DNA of 49,994 bases from Candidatus Omnitrophota bacterium. GTDB lineage: Bacteria > Omnitrophota > Gorgyraeia > JABMQH01. The position numbers and the translations under genes are program-made. The stretch covers positions 1 through 49,994 of the forward strand of contig JABMQH010000197.1 in assembly GCA_013203355.1 (NCBI GenBank). Direction: 5' to 3'. The first letter of the stretch is position 1, and every line of letters begins with the position of its first letter. Positions 46,913 through 49,994 of the stretch are shown in pieces. Under the pieces are notes generated by a model. It saw only the letters and a list, made by a program, of their open reading frames with translations, was not told the origin of the DNA and did not search any database.

Positions 46913-48424
46913 ATGACAAAAAAAATTACAATTTTTGATACAACATTGCGTGACGGCGAACAATCGCCCGGGGCAAGTCTTACATCGCAGGGCAAGCTGG
47001 AGATTGCTTATCAGCTTGCCAATTTAGGGGTTGATGCTATTGAAGCGGGATTTCCTGTTTCATCGCCGGGGGATTTTGAATCCGTAAGGATCATAGCCAA
47101 AAATGTAAAGGGACCGATAATCTGCGGATTGGCGCGCTGCATGAAAAAAGACATAGAGGCCGCGGGGAAATCATTAAAACCGGCAAAAAGGCCTCGGATA
47201 CATGTATTTTTGGCAACCTCGAAGATACACATGAAATATAAATTGAGAAAACTGGAGAATGAGATTATAAAGCTTGCGGTTGAGGGGGTAACATATGCCC
47301 GCAGGTTTGCGGATGACATCGAATTTTCACCGGAGGATGCCTCCAGAAGCGAGAGGGAGTTTTTGTACAGGGTTGTCGAAGAGGTGATAAGGGCTGGCGC
47401 AAAGACGGTAAACATACCGGATACGGTAGGGTATGCGGTTCCGGATGAATTCGGCCATTTGATTGGATCCATAAGGGGCAACGTACCGAATATTGACAAG
47501 GCAGTCATAAGCGTCCACTGTCATAATGACCTGGGTCTTGGCGTTGCAAACTCTTTAGCGGCCATAAAGAACGGTGCCGGTCAGGTTGAATGCACCATAA
47601 ATGGTATCGGAGAAAGGGCAGGGAATGCCTCACTGGAAGAGATTGTAATGGCACTTTGCGTAAGACAGGACATGTTGAATTTCAAGACAGGAATAGCCAG
47701 AAAAGAGATTTACAAAACGTCCAGGCTTGTTTCGAAATTAACAGGTATGCTCGTTCAGCCAAACAAGGCGATAGTAGGGCAGAATGCCTTCGCGCATGAG
47801 TCCGGGATCCACCAAGACGGCGTTTTGAAAAAGCGGATTACTTACGAGATCATGAAGCCGCAGGACGTTGGGTTCTCCGGTTCAAAGATCGTGCTTGGTA
47901 AACACTCAGGCCGCCATGCCTTTTCAGAAAGGTTGAAGGCCTTAGGATATAAACTGAATGAAAAAGACGTAAACAAGGCTTTTGCGAGATTCAAGATAGT
48001 AGCGGATAAGAAAAAAGAGGTATTTAACGAAGATCTGGCTACTATTGTTGAAGATGAGGTCATGGTTATCCCCGAGATTTACCATCTGGAAAATTTTAAG
48101 GTGACCAGCGGCACAAAGATTTTGCCTACCGCAACGGTTGAGCTTTCGAAAAGCAAAAAGATATTTAAAGCGACCTCAAGCGGAGACGGGCCAATTGATG
48201 CCTGCTATAAGGCGATTGATAAGATCGTCGGCTTAAGGGGGAGTTTGGCAGATTACGGCATTCGTTCGGTGACCAGCGGCAAGGATGCCCTTGGAGAGGT
48301 CAGCATCCGGGTAAAGATCAAAAAAAATGAGATATCGGGGCGAGGCGCATCAACCGATATTATTGAAGCGAGCATAAAGGCATACCTGAATGCCATAAAT
48401 AAGATCGCGGGAAAACGCAAGTGA
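46913..48424 (+). CDS. leuA: 2-isopropylmalate synthase
   Basis: FDTTLRDGEQSPGASLT, VHCHNDLGLGVANSLAAIKNGAGQVECTINGIGERAGNASLEE, ESGIHQDGVLK. Confidence 0.96.
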   Translation: MTKKITIFDTTLRDGEQSPGASLTSQGKLEIAYQLANLGVDAIEAGFPVSSPGDFESVRIIAKNVKGPIICGLARCMKKDIEAAGKSLKPAKRPRIHVFLATSKIHMKYKLRKLENEIIKLAVEGVTYARRFADDIEFSPEDASRSEREFLYRVVEEVIRAGAKTVNIPDTVGYAVPDEFGHLIGSIRGNVPNIDKAVISVHCHNDLGLGVANSLAAIKNGAGQVECTINGIGERAGNASLEEIVMALCVRQDMLNFKTGIARKEIYKTSRLVSKLTGMLVQPNKAIVGQNAFAHESGIHQDGVLKKRITYEIMKPQDVGFSGSKIVLGKHSGRHAFSERLKALGYKLNEKDVNKAFARFKIVADKKKEVFNEDLATIVEDEVMVIPEIYHLENFKVTSGTKILPTATVELSKSKKIFKATSSGDGPIDACYKAIDKIVGLRGSLADYGIRSVTSGKDALGEVSIRVKIKKNEISGRGASTDIIEASIKAYLNAINKIAGKRK

Positions 48425-49272
48425 TGAGAATTGTAGGAGATACAAAAATATTCGGAGTGATTGGTTACCCGATCACACATAGTTTATCGCCGGCAATGCA
48501 TAATGCCGCGTTCAATCACATGAATATAGATGCGGCTTATGTTGCTATTGAAGTTAAGCCGGGAGGTTTAAAAGAAGCTATTGAAGCTGTCAGGGGCCTG
48601 GGGATTTCAGGCATAAACGTTACTATTCCTCACAAGGAAAATGTCAGAAGGCATCTTAGCAGTGTGGATAGAGAAGCAAAACTTATTGGTGCTGTCAATA
48701 CGATCGTAAATAAAAACGGATCGCTTCATGGCTATAACACGGATTGCTATGGTTTTATAAGATCCCTTAAAGAAGATTTAAAGCTCAACCCGAAAGGGAA
48801 GAATGTATTTATTATCGGAGCCGGTGGAGCGGCAAAGGCGGTAGCATACAGCCTTGCTCTAAACAAGGCCGGAAGGATAACCTTAACGGATGAAATAGAT
48901 GATAAGGCAGCTGAACTCGCCTGCGATATTGAGCTTAAAACCGGATGCGAATGTTTTGCTTTGCAAATGGGGTCGATAGCGGCATGGGACATTATCCTGA
49001 ACTCAGATCTTTTAATCAATGCCTCCCCTTGCGGCATGAGAGACAAAGATCCGGTTGTTGTTAATCCGGCACTCTTACATAAGGGGCTTCGTGTTTTTGA
49101 TTTAGTGTATAACCGGGATACAAAACTATTGAAGGCCTGCAGGAGGAAGGGGATCAACTCAACAGGCGGCCTCAATATGCTGCTGTATCAGGGAGCCAGG
49201 GCATTTGAGTTATGGACGGGCAAAAGACCGCCTGTAGGTGTGATGAAAAAGGCTTTGGGGAAGCTGAAATAA
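48424..49272 (+). CDS. aroE: Shikimate dehydrogenase
   Basis: GVIGYPITHSLSPAMHNAAF, GINVTIPHKENV, GAVNTIV, GYNTDCYGF, IGAGGAAKAVAYSL. ATG at 48424 overlaps the leuA TGA (the track uses GTG 48421). Confidence 0.95.
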   Translation: MRIVGDTKIFGVIGYPITHSLSPAMHNAAFNHMNIDAAYVAIEVKPGGLKEAIEAVRGLGISGINVTIPHKENVRRHLSSVDREAKLIGAVNTIVNKNGSLHGYNTDCYGFIRSLKEDLKLNPKGKNVFIIGAGGAAKAVAYSLALNKAGRITLTDEIDDKAAELACDIELKTGCECFALQMGSIAAWDIILNSDLLINASPCGMRDKDPVVVNPALLHKGLRVFDLVYNRDTKLLKACRRKGINSTGGLNMLLYQGARAFELWTGKRPPVGVMKKALGKLK

Positions 49273-49302
49273 AATAAGGTTTAAAGGAAATAAAAAATAA
49301 AA

Positions 49303-49994
49303 ATGGAACTAAAATTTCTTTTTTTTATATTTGGCCTTTTTATAGGCAGTTTTCTGAATGTATGCATATACAGGATGCCGAGGTCTGAATCGGTAGTCAG
49401 GCCGCGCTCTCATTGCGTGCATTGCAAAAAGATTGTTAAGTGGTATGAAAATATTCCATTGCTGAGTTATATATTTTTACGAGGCAAGTGCTCCTCATGC
49501 AAAAAACCCATATCTCCCAGGTATTTTGTGGTTGAGCTGTTGGCGGGGATTTTATTCGTGTCGTTCTACTCCAAGTTCGGCTTAGGGCTGGAGCTTCTCT
49601 TATTTTTAATAGTAGGTTGCGGATTAATAGTGGCCAGCTTTATTGACTTAGAGCATCAACTTATACCGGATACTGTGTCTTTAGGCGGCCTTGCGCTCGG
49701 ATTGCTTGCGAGTATATTTTATTCAGGCATATCTTTCCTTGATTCCTTATTGGGAGCGGTGGTTGGCGGCTTGAGCCTTTACTTAATAGGAGTAGTAGGG
49801 CAGGCGATATTTAAAAAAGAGGCGATGGGTTTCGGAGACGTGAAATTTTTAGCTATGCTGGGCTCCTTTCTGGGCTGGCAGAAGGTGTTGCTTATATTTT
49901 TCTTGGCTCCGTTTTTTGGAGCCGGGGTTGGAATTGTCGCAAAGTTTAAATATAAAATTGACACCATTCCATATGGACCATACTTGTCATTGGC
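49303..49994 (+). CDS. Prepilin peptidase (type IV, A24), 3'-truncated by the window edge
   Basis: Own translation from ATG 49303: MELKFLFFIFGLFIGSFLNVCIYRMPRSESVVRPRSHCVHCKKI...CSSCKKPISPRYFVVELLAG...SFIDLEHQLIPD...GFGDVKFLAMLGSFLG; two CxxC pairs and GFGDVK motif. Not in the track because no stop is reached. Confidence 0.93.
   Translation, partial: MELKFLFFIFGLFIGSFLNVCIYRMPRSESVVRPRSHCVHCKKIVKWYENIPLLSYIFLRGKCSSCKKPISPRYFVVELLAGILFVSFYSKFGLGLELLLFLIVGCGLIVASFIDLEHQLIPDTVSLGGLALGLLASIFYSGISFLDSLLGAVVGGLSLYLIGVVGQAIFKKEAMGFGDVKFLAMLGSFLGWQKVLLIFFLAPFFGAGVGIVAKFKYKIDTIPYGPYLSL

Noticed and set aside
47011-47508. Long minus-strand ORFs (e.g. 165 aa opposite leuA, 191 aa opposite DUF362, 183 aa opposite ilvD)
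   Set aside because: All sit antisense to well-recognised conserved enzymes and show no family resemblance; typical shadow ORFs.
1-49994. Mobile elements, phage, toxin-antitoxin or classical defence systems
   Set aside because: No transposase, integrase, restriction-modification, Cas or toxin-antitoxin signatures were recognised in any + strand translation.

Overview
The window is a gene-dense bacterial chromosomal segment, with every supported gene on the + strand. Gene content and order (lysS-lolC/D, mcsA-mcsB-clpC, mlaEFD, ispDF-cysE-cysS, tmk-holB-ricT-metG-tatD, thiL-tsaE-tsaB-alr, ilvD-ilvBNC-leuA-aroE, prepilin peptidase) suggest a Gram-negative candidate-phylum type genome, possibly Omnitrophota-like; this taxonomy is inference only. 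I found no tRNA, rRNA, CRISPR array, transposase, integrase or phage genes. Most of the window is housekeeping. The points most worth follow-up are: (1) a TatD nuclease fused to a radical-SAM domain; (2) an mcsA-mcsB-clpC arginine-phosphorylation/protein quality control locus with no adjacent ctsR, next to an IlvE with a lysine-rich N-terminal tail; (3) an ispD leader with mutually exclusive hairpins and a 10-codon ORF overlapping the ispD start codon; (4) a secreted NPPGPKGGPG repeat protein; (5) a MarR-TolC-RND operon with no adaptor gene and a possible autoregulatory operator; (6) an AsmA/TamB-like gene directly upstream of mlaEFD; (7) a ketol-acid reductoisomerase whose cofactor loop suggests NADH preference; (8) an uncharacterised HTH-like gene overlapping a small basic ORF. 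Family assignments come from reading the translations; no database search was run.
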